Below, piece after piece: positions 42,266 to 52,199 of a stretch of DNA of 64,000 bases. Position 1 is the first letter of the stretch; each line of letters begins with the position of its first letter. A program made the translations under genes and the position numbers. The stretch comes from Zea mays (taxonomy: Eukaryota > Streptophyta > Magnoliopsida > Poales > Poaceae), in the NCBI RefSeq assembly GCF_902167145.1, contig NC_050098.1, forward strand, positions 76,858,207 through 76,922,206, written 5' to 3'. Under the pieces are notes generated by a model, which was not told the origin of the DNA, ran no database searches, and saw only the letters and a list, made by a program, of their open reading frames with translations.

Positions 42266-44610
42266 CCTATGTCACACCCGATTTTAGAAGGCAAACCGAA
42301 TGCGAACCATGTACGTACCAGGATCAGCAATTCACGTACACAACAGTTACATAACTGGACATCATCACACAGTGCTAAAATTATGACATCCAAGAGTGTA
42401 TAATAGTCGATTACATCATGATGTCCGAGACATCCACATAGTCTTTAACAATTATCAAAGTGCGGAAAAAAACGTAGATACACACGGCCTACATAGGCAG
42501 TCGACTGGGGGTTTGCCGCTAACCCACGCCTAGAACTCATCGTACTCTTGGAACTCCTGGAAGTCCTCCTCCACGACTTCATCTTCACCTGAGCAGTGGT
42601 TGCAACGCGGACAACCTAGGGGGGGTTGGTGTGTAAAGCAAGGGTGAGTACACATCAACATACTCAGCAAAATGTCCCGTTTGGCTGTAGTGGACTAGCT
42701 TTATGTGGATTTAAGTCAAGCAATTGCTTTTAGTTGGTCAGGTTATTATTTACTAGTAGAAAGCCGGGTTTTAGCATTAACCCAAGTTATTAACCCAGAT
42801 GTACCCTTTCCAAACAGAAAGAATACCACTTACCATTACCATAGTCATAACCAAATCCATCATTCTCATCACCACCTGTAAACCAAACATCTTTGATCAA
42901 GCATCTCTAATCAATGGAGCTACCTTGGCCGCTCATAACCGTGAGCACGGCTGATATATCAGTTTCATAACACTCTGCAGAGGTTGCGCACTTTACCCTC
43001 TTGCCTCAGGCTGATCAAACCCTTAAACACTACCAAGGTGAATAGGCAGGGTCTCACTACGTAGCCTTTACAAAGATTCCCTAGGGCTGTAGCCGCCCGT
43101 TAGGTTTCCTAAATGCACCGAACTCCTCCCCAAGGGGCGAACCAACCTTGGCAGAGCGAGCCGCATACACCGAGCCCCATTAACGGCACGACGGCGAAGC
43201 GAACTCCACCCTAGTTCCTCTAATTACTCAGCTAAGGGCGTCCCACTCCACCCTCATGGTTGCACTGTTTTCCCGGGCGGTCATCCAACGAACAGGTCCT
43301 TAAGGAGAGGAACTCGAGAAACAGTTCGAGTCCCCTTATGGGCCACAAGTACCATCATCATAATCAAAAGGGAAAACGGTGTATCATAGATAATCTCATC
43401 ATGTTCATTGATTAATGTGAAGCACTAGCATAAAGCTAAACTGAAATAACGCAACCAGAATAGGTAAACAAGGACAAGATAGACAAAAGCTAGTCAATCC
43501 TTAGGTATAAATGTGTAAATGCGGGAAGTGAATTATAAGAATTAGTAGGACATAGATGGGTCAAGGGACACTTGCCTTCACCAACTGACTGCTGCTCAGG
43601 GTCTTCACCTGCAACTCCTTGGACTCCGCCAACTGACCGTTATCTATACGAGTTCAAACATACATTCCACACATTTAATACAAAGAACAGTACACCATAC
43701 AATAGAATGCAATAAATAGACAGACGTTCGATGCAGGGCTCACACTTACGACTAAGCGAGAAAGAGAATGTAATGGTCGAGGCTACGGTCGAAGAGCGAT
43801 CACGTCACACGATTATAAATTAAATTACTCGTCTGAACAGAATGGTATTAATTTGGCCATCATGTTTAGCATAAGATAAAGTCATGTTCTATATTTAATT
43901 ATTATGAATAGATTAAAAGGATTGTCGCGCGGCGGGACGAGCGACACAGTACTTAAATTGAATTAAGAAATAAACGACTCGTCGCGCGACGGGGTGCGCA
44001 ACGAGACACTTGCAATAATTATAAACGAAACGCATGACGACATACGTCAACTGAACTGAATTTTAAACAAAACATCGCGCGACGAAGTGCGCGACATAGA
44101 TCATTAACAAAGGTGAATTTAAAATGAATCGTCGCACGACGAAGCGCGCGACACAGCACATCGACTAAACTAAAATTGAAAAAGGGATTAAGCTGAATGT
44201 CGAACGCCACGCAACTACAGTTGCGCGCGCGAACACGCCGCGCGTGCCGGGGCATGCAGGCGCGCGGGGCGCGAGGGTGCGGGAACGAGCTACCACGGGG
44301 CGCGGACACGGGGGCCACGGGGTCGAGCCGCCGCTGGCGCACGGGGCGCGCGGGACGTGGCGCGGGGGCGAGCCGCCGGGGGCGCGCGGCCGCACAGGGG
44401 CGAGCCGCCCGGGCCGCAGGGCACGGCGCGGGGCGTGGGGCGTGTGGGCGCCGCGGCTGCGGGCGAGCCACCGGGCATGGGCCGCCGCCGGGGAGGGCGC
44501 GGACGCGTGGCTGGGCCACCGGGGGGGCGCGATGGGGATAGGGGCCGTCGGGGGGGGGGGGCGACGGGGCAGGGGGCGCGCAGGGAAGAAGAAAGGGGAG
44601 GGGGAGGGGA

Positions 44611-44618
44611 GCTCACCT
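44611..44618 (-). promoter_or_regulatory. Possible 5' splice donor in element A 5' LTR
   Basis: The minus strand reads AGGTGAGC, conserved at 1301-1308. It could be joined to the acceptor-like sites before the accessory ORF (17292) or gag (6413). Confidence 0.35.
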
Positions 44619-44868
44619 CGAGGATCCAAATTCCAGCGATCACCGTCTCCAAGACATAGGGCACCATGGGGAGAGAGAGAAAGGTTGATGCGCGGGAGAA
44701 TTGAAATGAGGGAAAGAGACCTGGGGAGGGGGGCGTGCGTATGGAGAGGGCACGGGCGCCAGTGGCACGTGGGCCGAGACCGGGACGGGCCGGGCTGGGC
44801 CGCACCGCGGGGCAAAAATCCCGTGGCACGCACAACCACAGATCGGAATTCAATTCGCGAAGCAAAAT

Positions 44869-47800
44869 TGTGGCGGAACTACCCGATTTATTCCAACTTA
44901 AGTGCCTACGTCCCGCCTTAGAGGCTAGACCACACTTAAATGGGAATAACTCGTCAATCCCTCGGATCTAGTCCGACGAGGCCACTAACAGGATCAAGTA
45001 CCACAATCTCACTCGATGGTGAGTCACAGAGCAAATATAATAAAACGTAAAACCATACATTAAGGAGTATTAAATTATTACATCATCATCGGAGGTTTTT
45101 TTGCAAAAGTAGTCATCATTGTTCGAAGTGCAGCGGAATAAAACTAACGATAGATAAATTGAGGGATGGGGAAGCCTGTCCCATCACTCCTCATGCTCCT
45201 CCTCAGCCGAGGCGGGGTCCCACTCGACAGTCCAACCCGGTGGCAAGATGGACGGCCAAGTCACTCCAGCAACCATGTCCTCCAAAGAACCTGTAAAATT
45301 ATGCCACAAGCGAGGCTGAGTATACTAATACTCAGCTAGACTTACCCGGTGTGAGGAGTCTACTCCTTTACCTCTAGACATGCAGCTGTTTGGCTGTGGG
45401 GTTTGGTTGCCAAAAGCACTAGCTGAGTTTCTAAATCAAGTTTTAGCTTTGTCAAATTTATGTGTGACTCTCATACATAGTAGCAAGCATTTTTAGCAAT
45501 CAACATCTTGTATCAACTCATCATATTTCCACTTGTTACTCAATGTAGCAGCATGGATCAAGCAGTCTCATTAGCTGCGAGATGCAGATGATTCGAATCG
45601 AGTTTTTATCCTTGCAAGGTAAACCTAAACACACGACATGTAGGGGCACTCCGTCCCCACACACATCAACCGTCCCCATCGATTCCCTGGCAACAGATCA
45701 GGGCTCACCGCCTTGGCGTACAATGCCTCACTGACCCCGACTGCCGTCGTGCAGTGACCGCACTTGTACCCACCATAACCGGAATTTGAGACCATGTCTC
45801 AGGTCGCGTGAGGGGATATGTCTGCGGGCAGGTTCACTGAGGTACTAGGCTTACCGATTTACCATATTTCTCGGTATGTGTTTAGTACGTTCAAACGCTT
45901 GACTCACGGTACCACACCTTAATCCTTATTCAAATTTTTATCCCGTGGACAACCAATCCCCATGGATTGTTGTCCACAACCAGCATCATTATGATAAGAA
46001 AGTGGATACAACCAATTTTCTGACCTCGCGCGAGTGCTAGAAAAATCACTCGACTTCTACCAAGATCCTAATTAATAAAGCAGCTACCTCGACCTAGCAT
46101 ACTAGTATTCATCGAAACAGGATTCCTGAGATCATGCAACTAGGGTTTCAAACAACTCCTACACCTGAGTGCACAATCAATCCTACAATCATTAAGTATA
46201 GTAAAATAGCATAAATAACAGGTTATGCATAAACCGGAGCTTGCCTTCCAAAGCAGTGGCAGGCAGATCCTCTGGTGCAGGCTCTGGTGCTGGATCCGGG
46301 GCTACCTCCTGAGCAGCTCCTAGCTCCGGCACGAGGACGTATTCTCCGTCAGCGAGGTTACAGTCTATCGTAATGCAATGAATATGTATGTCATGATTAT
46401 GCAGGATTTAATAACATTGTGCCAAAGGAAGAAAAACTAAGTTAGTTAGTAACTTAGGGTTTTCTTGGTCATACGTGGCTTTTAGTAGTTTATGCTTATC
46501 ATTCTAGGTTTAGGTTTTGGTAAGGATAAGCATAGTGGATTTGTATTTCCCTTATATAATTCAGTGGACAATTCACAAAGGGTTTTAGGGTTACACTAAT
46601 TTCCATCATTCATTTTCCCCTTCTTTATTTTCTATTTATGAATTCTAGTGTGGGTTTGAACTACAACAGTGGTTTAACTTTTTCCAAAAAATCTGTAAAA
46701 CTTACAGTGGGTTGCCATTGGTCACTATAGTCTGTTCTAGGAATTTGAGGTTCAGAATAAAAAGACTATGCCTTGGACAAAAATAACAAAAGTTGGGCAA
46801 AGGGGGTCACTTTGCACTACAACTCTTAACTAGGGGTGAGTTCTATCCTAAGGGTCATTTTTGTTGGTATCTAACAGTAATAACAAGCTCCTGTGCCAAA
46901 AATCACAGAAAGTTAATTGATGGTTATTTAGTTGTGATTTTCTAAAATTTAATGCCCAAAAGGCACTTTCTACTGTCTTGTTATTTGTAAAATGTCAAAC
47001 AGCAGATTTCATATTTTTCTTATATTTTTACTAACAAAACATTAATTTTCCCAAGGTTTGGGGTGTTTTCACCTTGAGGTTATTTTTCTAGGATTTTTCT
47101 AAGTTTTCCTTGTTTTCTTAAAATAAAAGGTATCCCATTTATTTTGTACTAAACCAGAGTATAATAGATTTTTCTAGTGAACTATACTGAATAAGTAGAC
47201 TAACAAAAATATGGGGGCTCCCTGGTTCTTTATTTAATTTACCTTTCCTATTTTCTTTAACTTTAAGCACAATGTAAAATAAATGGCAAAATCTACCTTA
47301 ATGGGGTGTACAGAGGGTTTATCATTTTTAAATAGGTCAGTAGGTGGTCATGTACTTCTCCAAATTTTCTTAACCTCAGTTGAATAGTGCAACTATTTTT
47401 CTTGCTATTATTTAGCTTCTGGCCAAAACAATAATTAAATCAGAACCCTAAAGTTTTCTGTAGCACTTAGGGGTTTTATATTTTTTAAGTAGTTTACATT
47501 ATTTAAGATTTGGCAAAATTGGTTTGACTTGATTTGGGTGAATAAAACAGAAGATATGAATTATTCAAGTTCTGTTTAAATTTAAATCAGATTTATTAAA
47601 AGGTTTCCTGGAAAAACCACTTTGCACCGAAGTCCTCGGGTTCTTTCCAAACTAACTCTCTCAGTTATACCCCTGCGCTACTATTCCTCTGAGTCACTGA
47701 CAATGCGCAAAACCCCCTAGCCTTCTCTTCTTCTCCCCCGCGGTCCTCCCTAGGTTTAAACAGTGCCTGCGAGAAAGAAAAGGGCGGCGCGGCTTACCGA

Positions 47801-49182
47801 CGGCGAGAGAGGTCCGGCGAGGGGCGGGGTTGGCTCCGGGAGGTCCTAGCGGTCACAACGGTGTACGGCTCGACGGCGGGGGTGGCCAGAATCGTCCGGT
47901 CCACGTGCGCAGGCGGGTGCTCTCGTCGGCGGCGGGTGCTCCGGCCAAACCACGGCGATCTAGTTCAATCCAATGGCACGGTGAGCTTCACGGGGTGACG
48001 TAGAGGCTATGTGCATAAGGAATCGACGAATGGAGCAGAGGATTACCCGGTCTACGCTCGTCGACGGTCGGGTGGAGTCCGGCGACTGTGGACTGGCTTC
48101 TCCGGCCAAGCAAACTCCGATTCCTCGCTCGGGGAGCTTCACCGAGGTGTGCACAGTCTTCTCCGAGGGTTGGACGGGGTTGGGAAGGGTTCTGTTGGCC
48201 GGTCTACGGTGGCGGGGGTTCGGGCGGCCGCGGGCAAGCCGTGCACGGGCAAACGCCGGTGGTTCTGGGCTCCGGTGAGGTCGAGCGCGTGCGGAGGGGT
48301 ACGGTCGAGGTCCCTGGGTGCTTTATAGGCGCGGGCGAGGGCCATGGCGCCGGCTGGGCTTTGGCGTGACGCGGGGCACGCGGGGCGCGCGTCGGGCGTG
48401 CTCTAGCGAGCCCAGAGCGCGTCAAACACATGGCTGTTGCTTTCTGCCCATGTTCTTGCGCCTGCTGAGCAGCCAAACGTGTGAATCTTGCCATATGGCT
48501 TGTGTAAGATTTCTTCCCTGCGCCTAGGGCTACCTAGTTCATGTGAATTCCAAGGGGAGATCGGGTCTGGTTTAGAAGATATGGTGGTGCCAAGTCTTGT
48601 CTGTCTGCACTGTTCAACCTGAGACAAAATAGGTGCCAACTCGTGTCAAACGGTCTTGGCTTGGGTTCAAACTCTTCCAGGGGTTTCCTTAGATAATTTG
48701 GCTCCTTTTTGTTATTTAGACCCTAGGGTTTTGGTGCCATTAGCTAGGTGAACACCCCTGATCTTTAGATTAGGGTTGCCTTTGGACTTAGAAGGAATGG
48801 GGGGTGGTTCCATAGTGTTCTCCACTTGGGGGCTGATTTAGGGGTCTTATAGGGGTCTTTTTGTAAAGTTCCTTTACTGTCTTTTGTAAACATTTTGGTA
48901 CTCTTAAACTTTGGTTAAGGGTTTAAATTATGAAATGTGCATTTGCCTAATCTTTCTCTCAACTAAAGGCTTCAAGAGAGGGGGGCCCAAGGTTCAATCC
49001 TCCCTTGCCCAAGGTGATTATTGCCTAAAAGCTTGGGTAATGCTTTGGTCCTTGGCATTTCTTAACTCACTCATGCTTCCAAGGTCTTAAGTGCTCCCTC
49101 TCCTCCATGTTTTAACCACATGTGATAATAGGTATATGTGCCATTAGGAAGCCAGTACCTTGGTAACACCTGGGGTGTTACA
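44869..49182 (-). mobile_element. Solo LTR, 4314 bp, related to element C, inserted in element A 5' LTR
   Basis: It starts TGTGGCGGAAC, ends GGGGTGTTACA, and is flanked by AAAAT at 44864-44868 and 49183-49187. Blocks align to element C's LTR (for example 45300-45360 with 19860-19905), but the family is distinct. No coding domain or primer site is present, so it is a solo LTR. It has a TATA motif, a GC-rich leader block and a GGTAAG donor-like site. Confidence 0.88.
48321..48328 (-). promoter_or_regulatory. TATA box of the 44869-49182 solo LTR
   Basis: The minus strand reads CTATAAAG within GCGCCTATAAAG, the same context as element C (22989-22997). Confidence 0.6.
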
Positions 49183-49425
49183 AAAATCCGAAACGAAACT
49201 AAGCAACTCACGCGATTAAGCACGAAATCAGACAAAGAAATATGATTCGGCATGATGCAACACTCATGTCAACTTAGGTTTTGTTTACACATGACACGGA
49301 CACCAGTCACTATATTGCTTTGAAATTGGGAAGAAGGAGCAAAACGGGAAAAGAAAAGAGAGTAACGCCTGAATTTGGTGAGTAAAAAGAAGAAAAAATT
49401 CTACCCCCAAATTCAGGGCGTTACA

Positions 49426-49588
49426 GATAACTTGATTGAGTGGAGATCTCGACGTTGATGATCCAAGGCTCCGAGCGAACGGTTCCTCGCAATCACTACA
49501 CCACGGCTCCATTGGTTACCACCCGTGACACACGAATGACCTCTCCACAAAGTCTTATCCTTGCAAGCGCAATCAAGAACACAAGCAA
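49426..49588 (-). repeat. Fragment of a B-family LTR (oldest visible layer)
   Basis: Matches 17551-17727 of element B's LTR and its partner at 36930-37104. It is cut on the left by element A and on the right by element D. Confidence 0.85.
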
Positions 49589-50452
49589 TGTCATACCTGG
49601 TTTTAAGGGACAAAGCCGGGTGCATCTCATACATGCGCCAAGAAGACAACATATATAATAACAGAGTGTATAGAGATAAATGTCACAATAATCAGAGTAT
49701 TTATTACATAGCGGAAGTCTTATTACAGAATAAATATAAAATGAACTAAGGATCGTCCTTGGCGCAGAAGTCAACTGGGAAACGCCACCTAGATTGAATC
49801 GAACTCCTCGATACGTGACTCCTCTTGAACCACCTGTTCTTCTCCTGTGAAGGGGTGTGAGACAGCAAGGGTGAGCTCACACATGATCATAGCTCAACAA
49901 GTTGTGGGGAACCAGTGGACATGAACTCACAAAGGTGGGAGTTCATGTGATGTGTAAGGCTAATCAATGACAGGGGTTAAAGCTGAGCGTTGCTTTTAAG
50001 TAGTTGGTCAAAATTTTATTAGCAGTTACTAAGTGTAAGTAAATACCAAACCTTAAGTAAAGTAATAGAACAAAATTAATAATAAACCCATGCAATGCAA
50101 ATGACAAAATTGAATTTAAGTTCCATAATTTAATCATCAGAGAGTCCTGAGCTGCTCATGACCGTGAGCTCGGCTAGTATACCAGTTTTACACTCTGCAG
50201 ATGTTGTACCCTTTACCCACAAGTCGTGTATCCCATGTCTCCAGGGTTAGCTAGACCCTTAGACACTACCGAGGTGAATGGCTAGGGATCCACTACGAGG
50301 CCTTTACAAAGTTCCACTAGCTTCCGAAAACCCGTTACAGTTTATGGGAAGAGCACTTGCAAGAATCCCCCGTCTGACCGCCATCGCAGCAAAATCAGCC
50401 CGAGAACCTCCTTGCATGCAATCCCCTACTGCCCTTGCCCCTTTCGGGTAAG

Positions 50453-50457
50453 GTAGT
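50453..50457. repeat. TSD of Huck, left copy (GTAGT)
   Basis: Matches 63802-63806. Confidence 0.93.
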
Positions 50458-50945
50458 TGTCGGGGACCATAATTAGGGGTACCCTCAAGACGCCTAATTC
50501 TCAGCTGGTAACCCCCATCAGCATAAAGCTGCAAAGGCCTGATGGGCACGATTAAGTCAGGGATCAGTCCACACGAGTGACTCGATCGCGCTTCACCCGA
50601 GCCTAGCCTCGGCCGAAGGCAGCCGACCTCGAGAGACTTCCGTCTCGCCCGAGGCCCCCTTTTTATGGCGGACACATCACCGGCTCGCCCAAGGCCTTGG
50701 CTTCGCTCAGAAGCAACCTTGACTAAATCACCACACCGACTGACCAAATTGCAGGGGCATTTAACGCAAAGGTGGCCTGACACCTCTATCCTGACACGCG
50801 CCCCCGGCAGAGCCGAGGTGACCGCCGTCACTCCACCGCTCCACTGGCCAGTCTGACAGAAGGACAGCGCCGCCTGCGCCACTCCGACTGCAGTGCCACT
50901 CGACAGAGTGAGTCTGACAGGCAATTAGGCCTTGCCAAAGGCGCC

Positions 50946-51287
50946 ACGGCGAACTCCGCTCCGCCCGACCCCAGGGCTCGGACTCGGGCTAAGACCCGGA
51001 AGACGGCGAACTCCGCTCCGCCCGACCCCAGGGCTCGGACTCGGGCTAAGACCCGGAAGACGGCGAACTCCGCTCCGCCCGACCCCAGGGCTCGGACTCG
51101 GGTTAAGACCCGGAAGACGGCGAACTCCGCTCCGCCCGACCCCAGGGCTCGGACTCGGGCTAAGACCCGGAAGACGGCGAACTCCGCTCCGCCCGACCCC
51201 AGGGCTCGGACTCGGGCTAAGACCCGGAAGACGGCGAACTCCGCTCCGCCCGACCCCAGGGCTCGGACTCGGGCTAAGACCCGGAAG
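50946..51287. repeat. 57-bp tandem repeat, six units, in Huck U3 (5' LTR)
   Basis: Six nearly identical 57-bp units with core GAACTCCGCTCCGCCCGACC, followed by two degenerate units to about 51400. Since 57 is divisible by three, long frames appear on both strands; they are artefacts. The right LTR repeats this at about 62608-62949. Confidence 0.93.
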
Positions 51288-51827
51288 ACGACGAAACTCC
51301 GCCTCGCCCGACCCCAGGGCTCGGACTCCGCCCTGGCCTCGGCCGGACGACTTCCGCCTCGCCCGACCCCCTGGCTCGGGCTCGGCCACGGCAACTGAAG
51401 GCAAGACTCAACCTCGGCTTCGGAGGAAACCCCACGTCGCCCTGCCTAGAGCACAGACCGCCACGTCAACAGGAAACGTCATCATCATCCTACCCCGAAT
51501 CGACTCGGGTCACGGAGAACAAGACCGGCGTCTCGTCCGGCCAGCTCCGCCAGAGGGGCAATGATGGCGCTCCACGAGCTCTATGACGACGGCGGCCCCC
51601 AGCTCTCTTACGGCAGCAGGACAACGTCAGCAGGGACTCGACCGCTCCAACAGCTGTCCCTCCATCAGGCTCCGTCGCACCTCCGATAGCCACGACATCA
51701 CGCCAGCAGGACGCCCAGATCTCTCCGGCTGCCACATCGGCATGTACCTAGGGCACTAGCTCTCCCTCCGCTAAACACGTAGCACTCTGCTACATCCCCA
51801 TTGTACACCTGGGTCCTCTCCTTACGA

Positions 51828-51837
51828 CTATAAAAGG
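51828..51837 (+). promoter_or_regulatory. Huck TATA box (5' LTR)
   Basis: CTATAAAAGG, conserved in the 3' LTR at 63490-63499. Transcription would start about 30 bases downstream, within the CTTCTCAGAGAAGG region. Confidence 0.75.
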
Positions 51838-52141
51838 AAGGACCAGGGCCTTCTCAGAGAAGGTTGGCCGCGCGGGACCGAGGACGGGACAGGCGCTCTC
51901 TTGGGGCCGCTCGCTTCCCTCACCCGCGTGGACGCTTGTAACCCCCCTACTGCAAGCGCACCTGACCTGGGCGCGGGACGAACACGAAGGCCGCGGGACT
52001 TCCACCTCTCTCACGCTCGGCTCCGGCCGCCTCGCCTCTCCCCCCTCCGCGCTCGCCCACGCGCTCGACCCATCTGGGCTGGGGCACGCAGCACACTCAC
52101 TCGTCGGCTTAGGGACCCCCCTGTCTCGAAACGCCGACAGT

Positions 52142-52159
52142 TGGCGCGCCAGGTAGGGG
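52142..52159 (+). other. Huck primer-binding site
   Basis: TGGCGCGCCAGGTAGGGG begins two bases after the 5' LTR. It starts with the TGG expected for a tRNA 3' CCA; the tRNA is not assigned here and is not initiator Met. Confidence 0.8.
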
Positions 52160-52199
52160 CCTGCTGCGTGCTGACGAATAGCTCCCCGTCAAGCTCCAG

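Larger units (their letters stand above)
1..49425 (-). mobile_element. Element A: Tekay/Del-lineage Ty3/gypsy retrotransposon, outer host of the nest
   Basis: Bases 1-1829 match 43381-49425 (the latter interrupted by an insert), so they are the two LTRs of one minus-strand element. Its internal region is split by a copia element (7531-16978) and by element B (17520-42230). In transcription order it holds the 5' LTR, a tRNA-Met primer site, a 5' accessory ORF, gag, pol with a C-terminal chromodomain, a polypurine tract and the 3' LTR. The chromodomain and gag zinc knuckle place it in the chromoviruses, Tekay/Del-like. Bases 49426-49430 (GATAA) should be the right TSD copy; the left copy lies outside the window. 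The element is dead: gag-pol has nine in-frame stops and at least one frameshift. Confidence 0.88.
42270..49425 (-). repeat. Element A 5' LTR (right), interrupted by a solo LTR
   Basis: It starts TGTCACACCCG and ends GGCGTTACA. Without the 44869-49182 insert and one TSD copy it is about 2.84 kb. The part from 43381 matches the left LTR. Relative to the left copy it lacks about 21 bp in the CG-rich palindromic array. Confidence 0.93.
50458..52139 (+). repeat. Huck 5' LTR
   Basis: 1682 bp, TG..CA ends, near-identical to 62120-63801. It holds six 57-bp repeats in U3 (50946-51287) and a TATA box at 51828-51837. Confidence 0.95.

Noticed and set aside
50828..51564. Long overlapping ORFs on both strands (also 62490-63226)
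   Set aside because: They arise from a 57-bp tandem repeat in Huck LTR U3; the period is divisible by three and the composition is GC-rich. No domain.
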